Of a stretch of 8,276 nt of DNA, positions 1 through 6,983 are shown piece after piece. The translations under genes were made by a program, and so were the position numbers. The stretch is from Flavobacteriales bacterium (GTDB lineage Bacteria; Bacteroidota; Bacteroidia; NORP154), in the NCBI GenBank assembly GCA_012965625.1, contig DTSC01000338.1:1-8276 (forward strand), written 5' to 3'. Under the pieces are notes generated by a model. That model searched no databases. It was not told the DNA's origin and saw only the letters and a program-made list of their open reading frames with translations. Every line of letters begins with the position of its first letter. Within the stretch, counting starts at the first letter, position 1.

Positions 1-1313
1 AGCATTTTTTTAATATCAAAGATGGTGTCATCAGTACTCTCAAATTTATCATAATAAAAACCACGAACTCCCCAAATCAAGCTCAAAGTATTTAATATAG
101 CCTCATTAGCAGTAAAAACAAAGATGTTAGCCTTTGGACGGTAGCTTGATATTTTAAGACCCGTATAGCCTGAAAATGACATGGTAACAATTGCTTTTGC
201 ACTTACCCTTTCTGCCAATTTAGCAGCATTAAAACAAACAGAATCGGATATATATCTATTATTATCAAAGCTTGGGATTTTATAGTGGTGGTATATTTCA
301 TCAAATGTTTCTGATTTTGCCACAATCTTATGAATTGCCTTTATTACTGCTATAGGGTGTTTTCCCAACGAAGTCTCCGCACTTAACATTACAGCATCCG
401 CCCCGTCCATCACCGCATTGGCAACATCATTTACCTCTGCCCTTGTAGGGCTGAGATTTTCAATCATGGACTCCATCATTTGGGTAGCAATAATAACCGG
501 CTTTGAAGCCCTTCTGCATTTTATAACAATCTCTTTTTGAATAATTGGTACATTTTGCATCGGTATTTCCACACCTAGATCTCCTCTAGCAACCATAATG
601 CCATCAGCAATTTTAATTATAGCGTTTATATTCTTAATTGCTTCAGGTTTTTCAATTTTTGCAATGACCCTTGATTTTTTTTTCTTCTTGGCAACTATTT
701 TCTGAACTTTCAAAATGTCCTCCGGAGATCGGACAAAAGATAATGCAATCCATTCTAAATTATTTTCAAGAATAAAAGAAAGATCTATTAAATCCTTTGC
801 TGTAAGACAAGGCATGCTTATTTCAGAATTTGGCAAATTAACTCCTTTATTGGGTGTAAGCACACCGCCTTGAATAATTTTAGCTTTTATTGCTTTTTTC
901 TTTATCTCTATTGCTTTTAATACAATTTTACCATCATCAATTAAAATCATATTACCAGGTTCAAGATCATTTGAAAGTTTGGGATAGTTGACATAAATGT
1001 GTTTTTGGGTGCCAACAATTTCAGTAGTTACAAGTGTAATTTCATTACCGGTATATAATTCTATTTCTCCATTTTCAACATCTCCGATCCTTAATTTAGG
1101 GCCTTGAAGATCTCCTAAAATAGCAGTGTTGAGATTCTTTTTCTTATTAATACTCCGTACTGCTTTTATTACTTTTTTATACTCCTCATGAGTGCCATGA
1201 GAAAAATTAAGTCGACAAACATTAACACCAGCCTCAATTAATCCTTCTAATATTTTCTCGTCGCTAGAAGCTGGCCCTATGGTAGCAACAATTTTTGTTT
1301 TGTTTATAAGCAT
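1..1313 (-). CDS. pyk: Pyruvate kinase, C-terminus cut by the window edge
   Basis: Pyruvate kinase converts phosphoenolpyruvate and ADP to pyruvate and ATP in the cytosol, the last step of glycolysis. I translated it from the ATG at 1313. It stays open for 437 codons to the left edge with no stop, so about 40 residues of a usual 475 or so are missing. Visible landmarks are the N-terminal KTKIVATIGPAS (residues 5-16), RLNFSHG (34-40), DLQGPK (68-73), the catalytic AKIEKPE (218-224, with K219 and metal ligand E221), MVARGDLGVEIP (240-251, metal ligand D245), ATQMMESM (276-283) and PTRAEVNDVANAVMDGADA (289-307). The C-terminal allosteric-type domain begins near residue 340 and has an SFSGYTG turn followed by SSYRP. 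The gene starts 10 nt after the stop of the upstream IPExxxVDY gene, so it is probably the distal gene of the acpP operon. Family and function are clear. Confidence 0.97.
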   Translation of the reverse strand, partial: MLINKTKIVATIGPASSDEKILEGLIEAGVNVCRLNFSHGTHEEYKKVIKAVRSINKKKNLNTAILGDLQGPKLRIGDVENGEIELYTGNEITLVTTEIVGTQKHIYVNYPKLSNDLEPGNMILIDDGKIVLKAIEIKKKAIKAKIIQGGVLTPNKGVNLPNSEISMPCLTAKDLIDLSFILENNLEWIALSFVRSPEDILKVQKIVAKKKKKSRVIAKIEKPEAIKNINAIIKIADGIMVARGDLGVEIPMQNVPIIQKEIVIKCRRASKPVIIATQMMESMIENLSPTRAEVNDVANAVMDGADAVMLSAETSLGKHPIAVIKAIHKIVAKSETFDEIYHHYKIPSFDNNRYISDSVCFNAAKLAERVSAKAIVTMSFSGYTGLKISSYRPKANIFVFTANEAILNTLSLIWGVRGFYYDKFESTDDTIFDIKKM

Positions 1314-1323
1314 CTGATGTTTG

Positions 1324-1791
1324 TTAGTCGTTGAGAATCAAGCGGTCTTTTGACTTTAGTTTTTGAGGTTCAATTTCAAAGGCGGTCATCACCATGCCAA
1401 TAGATTTTACTTTTGTAAGGGCATCCTTTTTTTCTTTTGTATGCGCTTCTCCATTAATCATTAAGAAATAATCAACCTCTTTTTTTTCTTTTATCAATCG
1501 TGTTCCCTGGGATTTATTAGATATGACATTGTATTTAAGCCCAGTTTTGGGGTGCTGATAATTAAATAAAGAAAAGACATTTTCTTTATCCATTTCTGGT
1601 ATTTCTATTAGATCGTTTTTACTTGATTTTTGGTTCAATTTTGATTGAATTTGAATGTCTGTAATACGCTTTAACTTAATTCCTAAAGATTTATTAATCT
1701 CATAACAAAGTCTATAATCCTTTTCGCTGCAACAAATTCCTATTAATAAAAAATCAAAATCAAACTCTATTGTAAGATATTGTTTCTTCAT
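1324..1791 (-). CDS. IPExxxVDY family protein (unknown function)
   Basis: This 155-residue cytosolic protein has no signal peptide or membrane segment. It matches the Bacteroidota family named for an IPE and a VDY motif. Here IPE lies at residues 64-66 and VDY at 106-108, the latter inside VDYFLMINGE. The N-terminal half starts with an acidic aromatic stretch (FDFDF at 10-14), then has charged, helix-prone sequence. The C-terminal third (IGMVMTAFEIEPQKL) looks like a strand followed by a lysine-rich tail. No catalytic motif is evident, although C20 and C21 are adjacent. Its ATG shares one base with the rnc stop codon (TAATG), which suggests translational coupling, and pyk starts 10 nt downstream. 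From memory, this position between rnc and pyk is conserved in the phylum, which hints at a housekeeping role in RNA or central metabolism. That role is inference only. Confidence 0.85.
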   Translation of the reverse strand: MKKQYLTIEFDFDFLLIGICCSEKDYRLCYEINKSLGIKLKRITDIQIQSKLNQKSSKNDLIEIPEMDKENVFSLFNYQHPKTGLKYNVISNKSQGTRLIKEKKEVDYFLMINGEAHTKEKKDALTKVKSIGMVMTAFEIEPQKLKSKDRLILND

Positions 1792-2537
1792 TAATTATGC
1801 TTTAGAATGTTTTTATCTTCTAAAGTTAACAGTGTTTTTTCTGCTGCTTTTTGTTCGGCTTTTTTCTTTGAAAAATCCATTGCCTCTTCATAATTTTTGC
1901 CATCAATTATAACTAGTATTTTATACTTTTTGGCATAACCATCACCAATTTCTTCCAATAATTCAAATTTAACTTCTTTTTTCTCTTTTTGTCCCCAGTC
2001 GATAAGCTTTCCTTTGAAATTTAGTTCTATTATTTCAAGCTCCTCAATATCAATATGGTACTTTAGTATCCTATTAACAATGAATTTCTTTGTAATATTA
2101 TATCCTCTATCTAAATAAATAGCTCCAATTAATGCTTCAAAGGCATCTCCATATATGGATTTACTTTTATGCTCAGGCCACCCTTCAACAAAAGAATCTA
2201 CTCCAATCTTGATAGCTAATTTGTTTAGGTTTTCCCTATTAACAATTTTAGACCTCATCTCCGTTAAAAACCCTTCATCCTTATACGGATATTTCTTAAA
2301 TAATACGTGAGCAACAATAGCGCCTAATATTGCATCCCCAAGATATTCAAGTCTTTCATTGTCAGATTGTTTTTCATTATTTGCAGTAATTTGAGCTGAC
2401 CTATGCTTAAAGGCTAATTTGTACAGAGATCTGTTTAACGGATAAAATCCCGTTAGTCTCTTTGTCTTATAAACAAAGTCTTTATCAGATGACAGGATTG
2501 TAAAAAAGATTCGAAAAAGATTCGAAAAAGATTTCAT
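1791..2537 (-). CDS. rnc: Ribonuclease III
   Basis: RNase III cleaves double-stranded RNA, including rRNA precursors and structured mRNAs, in the cytosol. The 248-residue product has the family signature NERLEYLGD at residues 60-68. Its acidic metal and catalytic residues are visible as E61, E64 and D68 in the signature and D131 and E134 in GDAFEALIGAIYLD. An N-terminal stretch of about 35 residues before the RNase domain is normal for Bacteroidota homologues. A double-stranded RNA binding domain follows at about 172-238, ending in the basic helix SKKKAEQKAAEKTL. The ATG at 2537 is preferred because no in-frame Met lies between it and residue 94, inside the catalytic domain. The gene lies 70 nt downstream of fabF, and its stop overlaps the start of the IPExxxVDY gene. 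An 11-bp tandem repeat covers codons 1-12 and is annotated separately. Confidence 0.96.
   Translation of the reverse strand: MKSFSNLFRIFFTILSSDKDFVYKTKRLTGFYPLNRSLYKLAFKHRSAQITANNEKQSDNERLEYLGDAILGAIVAHVLFKKYPYKDEGFLTEMRSKIVNRENLNKLAIKIGVDSFVEGWPEHKSKSIYGDAFEALIGAIYLDRGYNITKKFIVNRILKYHIDIEELEIIELNFKGKLIDWGQKEKKEVKFELLEEIGDGYAKKYKILVIIDGKNYEEAMDFSKKKAEQKAAEKTLLTLEDKNILKHN
2503..2533. repeat. 11-bp tandem repeat, about 2.8 copies, in the rnc start region
   Basis: The plus strand reads AAAAAGATTCG at 2503-2513, the same at 2514-2524, and a partial third copy AAAAAGATT at 2525-2533. The array begins 2 bases inside the rnc ATG on the coding strand and encodes the N-terminal residues KSFSNLFRIFF. 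The 11-bp unit is not a multiple of three, so gain or loss of one copy would shift the rnc reading frame. It also contains A5 runs. It may be no more than low-complexity sequence. Confidence 0.8.
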
Positions 2538-2607
2538 GTCGTTAATATAGCCTTTAAGAGCTAATGTGCTTCAAAGATTAAATGCAATCGCAATATGAAT
2601 GACAATC

Positions 2608-3861
2608 CTATTCGGTAAATTTTTTAAATATCACAGAGGCGTTGTGTCCTCCAAAACCAAATGTGTTACTTAGAGCAGCGTACACTTCTTTATCTTGTGC
2701 TGTATTAAAGGTGTAATTTAATTTGGGGTCGAGATTGGGATCATCAGTAAAATGATTAATAGTTGGCGGAATTTTCCCGTGATTAATAGCCATAATACAA
2801 GCAATCGACTCAATGGCACCTGCGGCGCCTAACAAATGTCCTGTCATAGACTTGGTTGAACTAATATTTAAATTATATGCGTGCTCTCCAAAAACTTCTA
2901 ATATGGCTTTAGTTTCAGAGATATCACCAAGAGAGGTAGATGTTCCATGCACATTAATATATCCCACCTTTTCCATTCCCTCACCAAATTCCTCTAAAGC
3001 CGATATCATAACATTCTTTGCACCCAGTCCTTCAGGATGTGGGGCCGTTATGTGATATGCATCTGCCGACATTCCACTTCCAACTATTTCAGCATAAATA
3101 TTTGCTCCGCGCTTTTGTGCATGATCTAATTCTTCCAGAATCAACATACCCGAACCTTCTCCCAATACAAACCCATCCCTATCAAGGTCAAAGGGTCTGG
3201 ATGCAGTCGCTGGTGAATCATTCCGAACTGAAAGAGCGTGCATGGCATTAAATCCGCCAACTCCCGCCTGGGTTACAGCCGCTTCAGCTCCACCTGATAT
3301 AAATATATTAGCTTTACCCAATCTTATCAGGTTAAATGAATCAATAAGTGCATGGGTAGATGAAGCACAAGCAGAAACAGCAGTATAATTAGGGCCTCTA
3401 AACCCCTGCTTTATTGATATATGCCCAGAAGCAATATCAGCAATCATCTTGGGGATAAAGAATGGGTTAAATCGAGGGGTTCCATCTCCTTCAGCGAAGT
3501 TCACACATTCATTGAAAAAAGTTTGCAAGCCACCAATACCAACACCCAATATGACTCCCGCCTTATCTTTATCAATAGATTCAAGGTCAAGTCCACTATC
3601 TATAATTGCAGCATCCGCTGCTACCAATGCAAACTGAGTGTATAAATCTAGCTTACGCGCTTCTTTTCTTTCAAAGTGGTCCTCTGCATTATACCCTTTT
3701 ACTTCACAAGCAAAATGGGTTTTAAATTTAGAGTGATCAAAACGAGTGATCTCTTTGGCCCCACTGATCCCACTTAAAAGATTATTCCAGTATTCTTCAA
3801 CACTGTTTCCAAGAGGGGTCATTGCACCAAGACCTGTAACCACTACACGTCTTAACTGCAT
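2608..3861 (-). CDS. fabF: Beta-ketoacyl-[acyl-carrier-protein] synthase II
   Basis: FabF condenses malonyl-ACP with a growing acyl-ACP, the elongation step of type II fatty-acid synthesis in the cytosol. Its partner ACP is encoded directly upstream. I chose the ATG at 3861, which gives 417 residues starting MQLRRVVVTGLGAMTPLGN, the usual FabF N-terminus and length. The longer frame from 3894 would overlap acpP by 20 nt and add 11 residues without family resemblance. With this start, the nucleophile is C165 in VSACASSTHA. The two catalytic histidines are H305 in VHGTST and H342 in TGHLLGAAGA, and the conserved lysine is K337 in STKSMTGH. The glycine-rich end is NTFGFGGHNAS. The motif after the first histidine reads HGTSTSLGD, with Ser where Pro is more common, a minor variation. 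The gene starts 13 nt after the acpP stop and is surely co-transcribed with it. Confidence 0.97.
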   Translation of the reverse strand: MQLRRVVVTGLGAMTPLGNSVEEYWNNLLSGISGAKEITRFDHSKFKTHFACEVKGYNAEDHFERKEARKLDLYTQFALVAADAAIIDSGLDLESIDKDKAGVILGVGIGGLQTFFNECVNFAEGDGTPRFNPFFIPKMIADIASGHISIKQGFRGPNYTAVSACASSTHALIDSFNLIRLGKANIFISGGAEAAVTQAGVGGFNAMHALSVRNDSPATASRPFDLDRDGFVLGEGSGMLILEELDHAQKRGANIYAEIVGSGMSADAYHITAPHPEGLGAKNVMISALEEFGEGMEKVGYINVHGTSTSLGDISETKAILEVFGEHAYNLNISSTKSMTGHLLGAAGAIESIACIMAINHGKIPPTINHFTDDPNLDPKLNYTFNTAQDKEVYAALSNTFGFGGHNASVIFKKFTE

Positions 3862-3874
3862 AATGTTTAGATGA

Positions 3875-4111
3875 TTACTTGGAGTTCTCTTCAATATAGG
3901 AAATCGCTTCTCCTACAGTACCAATCTTCTCAGCTTGATCATCAGGAATTGCTATATTAAACTCCTTTTCAAACTCCATGATTAGTTCAACAGTATCTAG
4001 TGAATCAGCTCCTAAGTCATTAGTAAAACTAGCTTCGGATGTTACTTCACTTTCATCAACACCTAATTTATCAACGATAATAGCTGTTACTTTAGATGAT
4101 ACATCTGACAT
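3875..4111 (-). CDS. acpP: Acyl carrier protein
   Basis: This small acidic carrier holds the growing fatty acyl chain on a 4'-phosphopantetheine arm. The 78-residue product has the standard attachment motif [15 protein letters not shown], with the modified serine at residue 37. Length, acidity and helix pattern fit a typical bacterial AcpP. The start is an ATG at 4111, preceded by an A-rich leader (AAAAAATTAAGTATT on the coding strand) rather than a Shine-Dalgarno site, which is usual in Bacteroidota. It is the first gene of the block that continues through fabF, rnc, the IPExxxVDY gene and pyk. A promoter-like element lies about 55-85 nt upstream. ACP transcripts are normally abundant, which fits a strong promoter just in front of this gene. 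Confidence 0.98.
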   Translation of the reverse strand: MSDVSSKVTAIIVDKLGVDESEVTSEASFTNDLGADSLDTVELIMEFEKEFNIAIPDDQAEKIGTVGEAISYIEENSK

Positions 4112-4166
4112 AATACTTAATTTTTTGCCTGTTTGTACAGACGGGGTTATTAATTTAAAAGTGTTG

Positions 4167-4197
4167 CAAAGAAATATATTTTCTTATTCAAAAGCAA
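4167..4197 (-). promoter_or_regulatory. Candidate Bacteroidota sigma-A type promoter of acpP
   Basis: On the minus strand, a TTG (4197-4195) is followed after 20 nt by TTTCTTTG (4174-4167). This resembles the Bacteroidota pattern of a -33 TTG and a -7 TAnnTTTG, with one mismatch (T for A at the second base). The predicted transcription start would lie near 4160, leaving a leader of about 50 nt before the acpP ATG. The leader contains a weak CTGT-loop-ACAG stem at 4129-4140. The assignment rests on consensus and position only. Confidence 0.5.
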
Positions 4198-4257
4198 TAT
4201 TTTTTGAAATTATAATCAGGATACCAGAATACCTAAAATTAATAGCATCATTATTTG

Positions 4258-4920
4258 CTAATAATAGGATATAATTTCGTCAAAAGCCTTTCGTTTGATA
4301 TCAGGAACTTTGGCATTTTCAGCAGGATACCCTACAGGAATCAAAAGGAATGCTCTTTCGTTGGGAGGACGCTCCAAAACTTCTGAAAGAAAATTCATTG
4401 GGCTGGGTGTATGAGTTAAAGACACCAAACCTGCATTATGAATTGCCGTTAATAATATGCCCGTAGCAATTCCTACAGATTCTCCAACATAATAATTGTT
4501 GTGTTTTTGCTCATTTTCTATTTCATAAACTCTTTTAAATACAACAATATGCCAAGGAGCAATTTCTAAAAATGGCTTTTCCCAAGAAGTGCCAAAAACG
4601 TTAAGGTCCCTAAGCCAACGCTTACTCATTCGGTTACTATAATTTTCCTTTTCTTCTAATTCAGCAGCTATCCTGATCTTTTTTTTCAACTTAGGATCTC
4701 CTACCAAACAAAAACTCCAGGGTTGCTTGTTTGCTCCTGAAGGAGCTGTAGAGGCGGTCTTAATTATATTTTCCATTACTTCTTTTGGAACTTGTTTTGC
4801 CGTAAAATCCCTAACAGATCGCCTCTTATCCATGGTGTGCAAAAACTTTTTACTTCTAATTAACATTTCATCGTCAGAAAGCTTATTAAAAATTAAGGAT
4901 ATCAATTTGTGTGTTTTCAT
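4258..4920 (-). CDS. Iodotyrosine deiodinase-like flavoprotein (nitroreductase superfamily)
   Basis: This 220-residue protein is an FMN-dependent nitroreductase-fold enzyme of the iodotyrosine deiodinase (IYD)/BluB-like branch. FMN-binding features are RRSVRDF (residues 33-39), APSGANKQPW (59-68), the THTP segment (169-172) and PVGYPAENAKVPDIKRK near the C-terminus. In animal IYD, a Glu, a Tyr four residues later and a Lys 21 residues after the Tyr close over the amino-acid part of halotyrosine. The same spacing appears here as E90, Y94 and K115, in EEKENY and SWEKPF. This favours reductive dehalogenation of halotyrosines, or a related aromatic substrate, over a generic nitroreductase. No transmembrane anchor like that of animal IYD is present, so it should be soluble. 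The gene lies 146 nt upstream of acpP on the same strand and is divergent from purN, with 88 nt between start codons. Family assignment is firm; the natural substrate is inferred. Confidence 0.85.
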   Translation of the reverse strand: MKTHKLISLIFNKLSDDEMLIRSKKFLHTMDKRRSVRDFTAKQVPKEVMENIIKTASTAPSGANKQPWSFCLVGDPKLKKKIRIAAELEEKENYSNRMSKRWLRDLNVFGTSWEKPFLEIAPWHIVVFKRVYEIENEQKHNNYYVGESVGIATGILLTAIHNAGLVSLTHTPSPMNFLSEVLERPPNERAFLLIPVGYPAENAKVPDIKRKAFDEIISYY

Positions 4921-4977
4921 CGTTGTACGAAGATAATAATTTGATTATTGGGGAACCATAAAGAAGTTGGGAATTGT

Positions 4978-4985
4978 TACTTTTG
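4978..4985 (+). promoter_or_regulatory. Possible -7 element of a purN promoter
   Basis: TACTTTTG matches the Bacteroidota -7 consensus TAnnTTTG exactly and lies 23 nt before the chosen purN ATG. No TTG sits at the expected distance upstream; the nearest candidates are at 4948-4950 (27 nt away) and 4967-4969 (8 nt away). The call is therefore weak and rests on one half-site plus position in a divergent intergenic region. Confidence 0.25.
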
Positions 4986-5008
4986 CTGATTGTCTATTTC
5001 TAATGCTG

Positions 5009-5584
5009 ATGAAAAGAATTGCCCTTTTTGCCTCTGGTAATGGCAGTAATGCAGAAAAAATAATGCTGCATTTCAATAAGCACAAAGATATATTTGTAGC
5101 TCTTGTTGTTGCTAGTAAGCCGGACGCATTTGTTATTATAAGAGCCCAGAATCATTCTATACCAAGCTTAGTGCTTGATAAGAATGAATTTACAAAAACA
5201 GAAAAGTTATTAACTGAACTTCATAAACATCAGATTGACTTTATTGTCCTCGCTGGTTTTTTATGGCTGATCCCTCAATATTTAATTCGCGCTTTCCAAA
5301 AGTCAATAATTAATATTCATCCTGCTCTATTACCGAAATACGGTGGAAAGGGAATGTATGGAATGAATATTCACCGATCCGTTATTAATGCAAAAGAAAT
5401 GGAAAGTGGCATTACTATACATTACGTTAATGAAGAATATGATGATGGTGAAATAATAATTCAGAAGACATGTGCTATTGATACAAACGAAACTCCTGAT
5501 ACTTTAGCTAAAAAAATACAATCTTTAGAACATGAGCACTTTCCTATAGTAATTGAAAGCCTATTAGTTCCAAACAAATCCTAA
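5009..5584 (+). CDS. purN: Phosphoribosylglycinamide formyltransferase
   Basis: PurN transfers a formyl group from 10-formyltetrahydrofolate to glycinamide ribonucleotide (GAR), the third step of purine synthesis, in the cytosol. I chose the ATG at 5009, which gives 191 residues beginning MKRIALFASGNGSNAE. This matches the compact family N-terminus, whose GNGSN loop (residues 10-14) binds the GAR phosphate. The frame can extend to a TTG at 4967 or an ATG at 5003, but the added residues are not family-like. Catalytic residues are visible as N102 and H104 in INIHPALLPKY and D145 in EEYDDGEII, which correspond to N106, H108 and D144 of E. coli PurN. VLAGFLWLIP is the usual core strand. It is the only plus-strand gene here. 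From memory, purN divergent from the acpP-fabF block is common in Bacteroidota. Its stop overlaps the lutB stop on the other strand. Confidence 0.95.
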   Translation: MKRIALFASGNGSNAEKIMLHFNKHKDIFVALVVASKPDAFVIIRAQNHSIPSLVLDKNEFTKTEKLLTELHKHQIDFIVLAGFLWLIPQYLIRAFQKSIINIHPALLPKYGGKGMYGMNIHRSVINAKEMESGITIHYVNEEYDDGEIIIQKTCAIDTNETPDTLAKKIQSLEHEHFPIVIESLLVPNKS

Positions 5585-6966
5585 GGTGTTCTGTTTTTAT
5601 TTCTCCAAAATTGATTAAATGAAGTCTCTTTAATTGTAGGTAGAGCTCTTTTATCGCCCCAGGTTTTTTTAAAAAATATTCCTATAATAAAGTTTTTAAG
5701 TTTAGAGCTAAACTGATTCATTATCTTCCTGTTAAGCATCCCCTTTTTCCATAAAAACATAGAAAATCGTTCTTTGTTTCCATTTAATCCATGCTCAACA
5801 GCATACTTCCTGTTATAAAGAAGCATTTTATGCAAGTCTATCTTTACAGGGCAAATTTCTGTACATTTACCACATAGGGAAGATGCCTGGCTTAAGTGTT
5901 TAAATTCCTGCATTCCTTTGTAATGAGGCGTAATGATTGACCCTATGGGGCCACTATAAGTAGACCCATATGCATGGCCACCTATACTTTTATATATTGG
6001 ACATCCATTTAAGCAGGCTCCGCACCTAATACAATCTAAAGAATGCCTTAAAACTGTATCGCCGAGCACATTGGTTCTGCCATTATTTAATAAGACCACA
6101 TACATTTCCTCAGGACCATCTACCTCTCCCTCTTGCTTTGGTCCTGTAAAAATTGAATTATAAACCGTCAGGTGCTGACCGGTCCCATAGGTGGCCAACA
6201 ATGACCAAAATAAATCCAAATCTTCCATATGGGGTATCATTTTCTCTATTCCAACAATAGCAATATGGATCTTTGGGAAAGAGGCACATAAAAGTACGTT
6301 GCCTTCATTTTCTGTAACAGCAACTCCTCCAATATCTGCGATAAGAAAATTGCCACCAGTCACTCCAACATCAGCTGACGTAAATTTTTTCCTAAGTAAG
6401 TCTCTAACATAAGCAGCAATATCCTGAGGTGTACTATTAATTGGCATGCCTTCTTTCTCATTAAATAGTTTTGCGACATCTTCTTTAGACTTATGCATGG
6501 CAGGGGTAACAATATGATATGGCGTTTCTCCGGCTAATTGTACAATGAATTCACCTAAATCTGTTTCTACCGACTCTATGTTGTTGGCTTCAAGATGTTT
6601 GTTGAGATAGATTTCTTCAGTAGTCATAGATTTACCCTTAACCAGCATGGTGGCCTTGTTTCTTTCCATTATTTTCAGAATCTCAGAGACAGCTACTTTT
6701 TCGTCATTCGCCCAAATTACCTTTCCACCATTATTAGTAAAATTGATTTCAAATTCCTTGAGGTACTTTTCAAGGTTATCTATTGTGTTTGACTTAATCT
6801 GTGATGCCCGGCTCTTGGCAAGCTCCAAATCTGAATACTTTGCCTTACCTTTTATAACGGTAGTATCATATTGAGAAATATTAAACTCTAGTTTGGCCCT
6901 GTGATCAGAATCAGCGGCTTTTACAGAAGAAACCTTCATAAAACTATTACGTATTTCTGATGACAT
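5581..6966 (-). CDS. lutB: LutB-type iron-sulfur LUD-domain protein
   Basis: This 461-residue protein resembles LutB/LldF/YkgF, the ferredoxin-like subunit of the LutABC system, which oxidises L-lactate to pyruvate in bacteria that lack or supplement classic lactate dehydrogenases. The LUD domain spans about residues 55-300, with VKGKSMTTEEI (109-119), ETDLGEFIVQLAGETP (134-149) and the TENEGN segment (218-223). Two iron-sulfur motifs follow: CIRCGACLNGCP (C312, C315, C318, C322) and CGKCTEICPVKI (C365, C368, C372). The C-terminal tail ends with a tryptophan-containing element (FNQFWRNKN), as in family members. The ATG at 6966 is used; M10 is a possible alternative. The gene follows the M28 peptidase by 17 nt and is probably co-transcribed with it. 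LutA and LutC are not in the window, so a lactate role is a family-based inference. Confidence 0.9.
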   Translation of the reverse strand: MSSEIRNSFMKVSSVKAADSDHRAKLEFNISQYDTTVIKGKAKYSDLELAKSRASQIKSNTIDNLEKYLKEFEINFTNNGGKVIWANDEKVAVSEILKIMERNKATMLVKGKSMTTEEIYLNKHLEANNIESVETDLGEFIVQLAGETPYHIVTPAMHKSKEDVAKLFNEKEGMPINSTPQDIAAYVRDLLRKKFTSADVGVTGGNFLIADIGGVAVTENEGNVLLCASFPKIHIAIVGIEKMIPHMEDLDLFWSLLATYGTGQHLTVYNSIFTGPKQEGEVDGPEEMYVVLLNNGRTNVLGDTVLRHSLDCIRCGACLNGCPIYKSIGGHAYGSTYSGPIGSIITPHYKGMQEFKHLSQASSLCGKCTEICPVKIDLHKMLLYNRKYAVEHGLNGNKERFSMFLWKKGMLNRKIMNQFSSKLKNFIIGIFFKKTWGDKRALPTIKETSFNQFWRNKNRTP

Positions 6967-6983
6967 ATATTTTCTTTTAGTAC

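Noticed and set aside
2430..2537. The RNase III N-terminal stretch of about 35 residues as a novel domain
   Set aside because: A similar extension is usual in Bacteroidota RNase III, as far as I recall, so it is not unusual in itself.
2538..2607. A terminator or internal promoter between fabF and rnc
   Set aside because: Only a 4-bp TAGC/GCTA stem without a T-run and an imperfect TAATCTTTG are present, which is too weak to call.
2813..3645. Plus-strand open frames opposite fabF
   Set aside because: They are antisense shadows of a well-supported gene, with no recognisable domain or independent start signals.
3862..3894. An 11-residue longer FabF starting at 3894
   Set aside because: It would overlap the acpP end by 20 nt, and the extra residues do not resemble FabF. 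The ATG at 3861 gives the standard N-terminus.
4921..4945. A minus-strand promoter for the deiodinase-like gene (TATCTTCG near 4931-4938)
   Set aside because: It has a mismatch in the -7 element, no TTG at the right distance, and would leave a leader of only a few bases.
4967..5008. A PurN N-terminal extension from the TTG at 4967
   Set aside because: PurN proteins begin directly with the strand before the GNGSN loop. The extension is hydrophobic but has no family match, and the ATG at 5009 fits.
6191..6874. Plus-strand open frames opposite lutB
   Set aside because: They lie entirely inside the conserved lutB coding region and look like reverse-strand artefacts.
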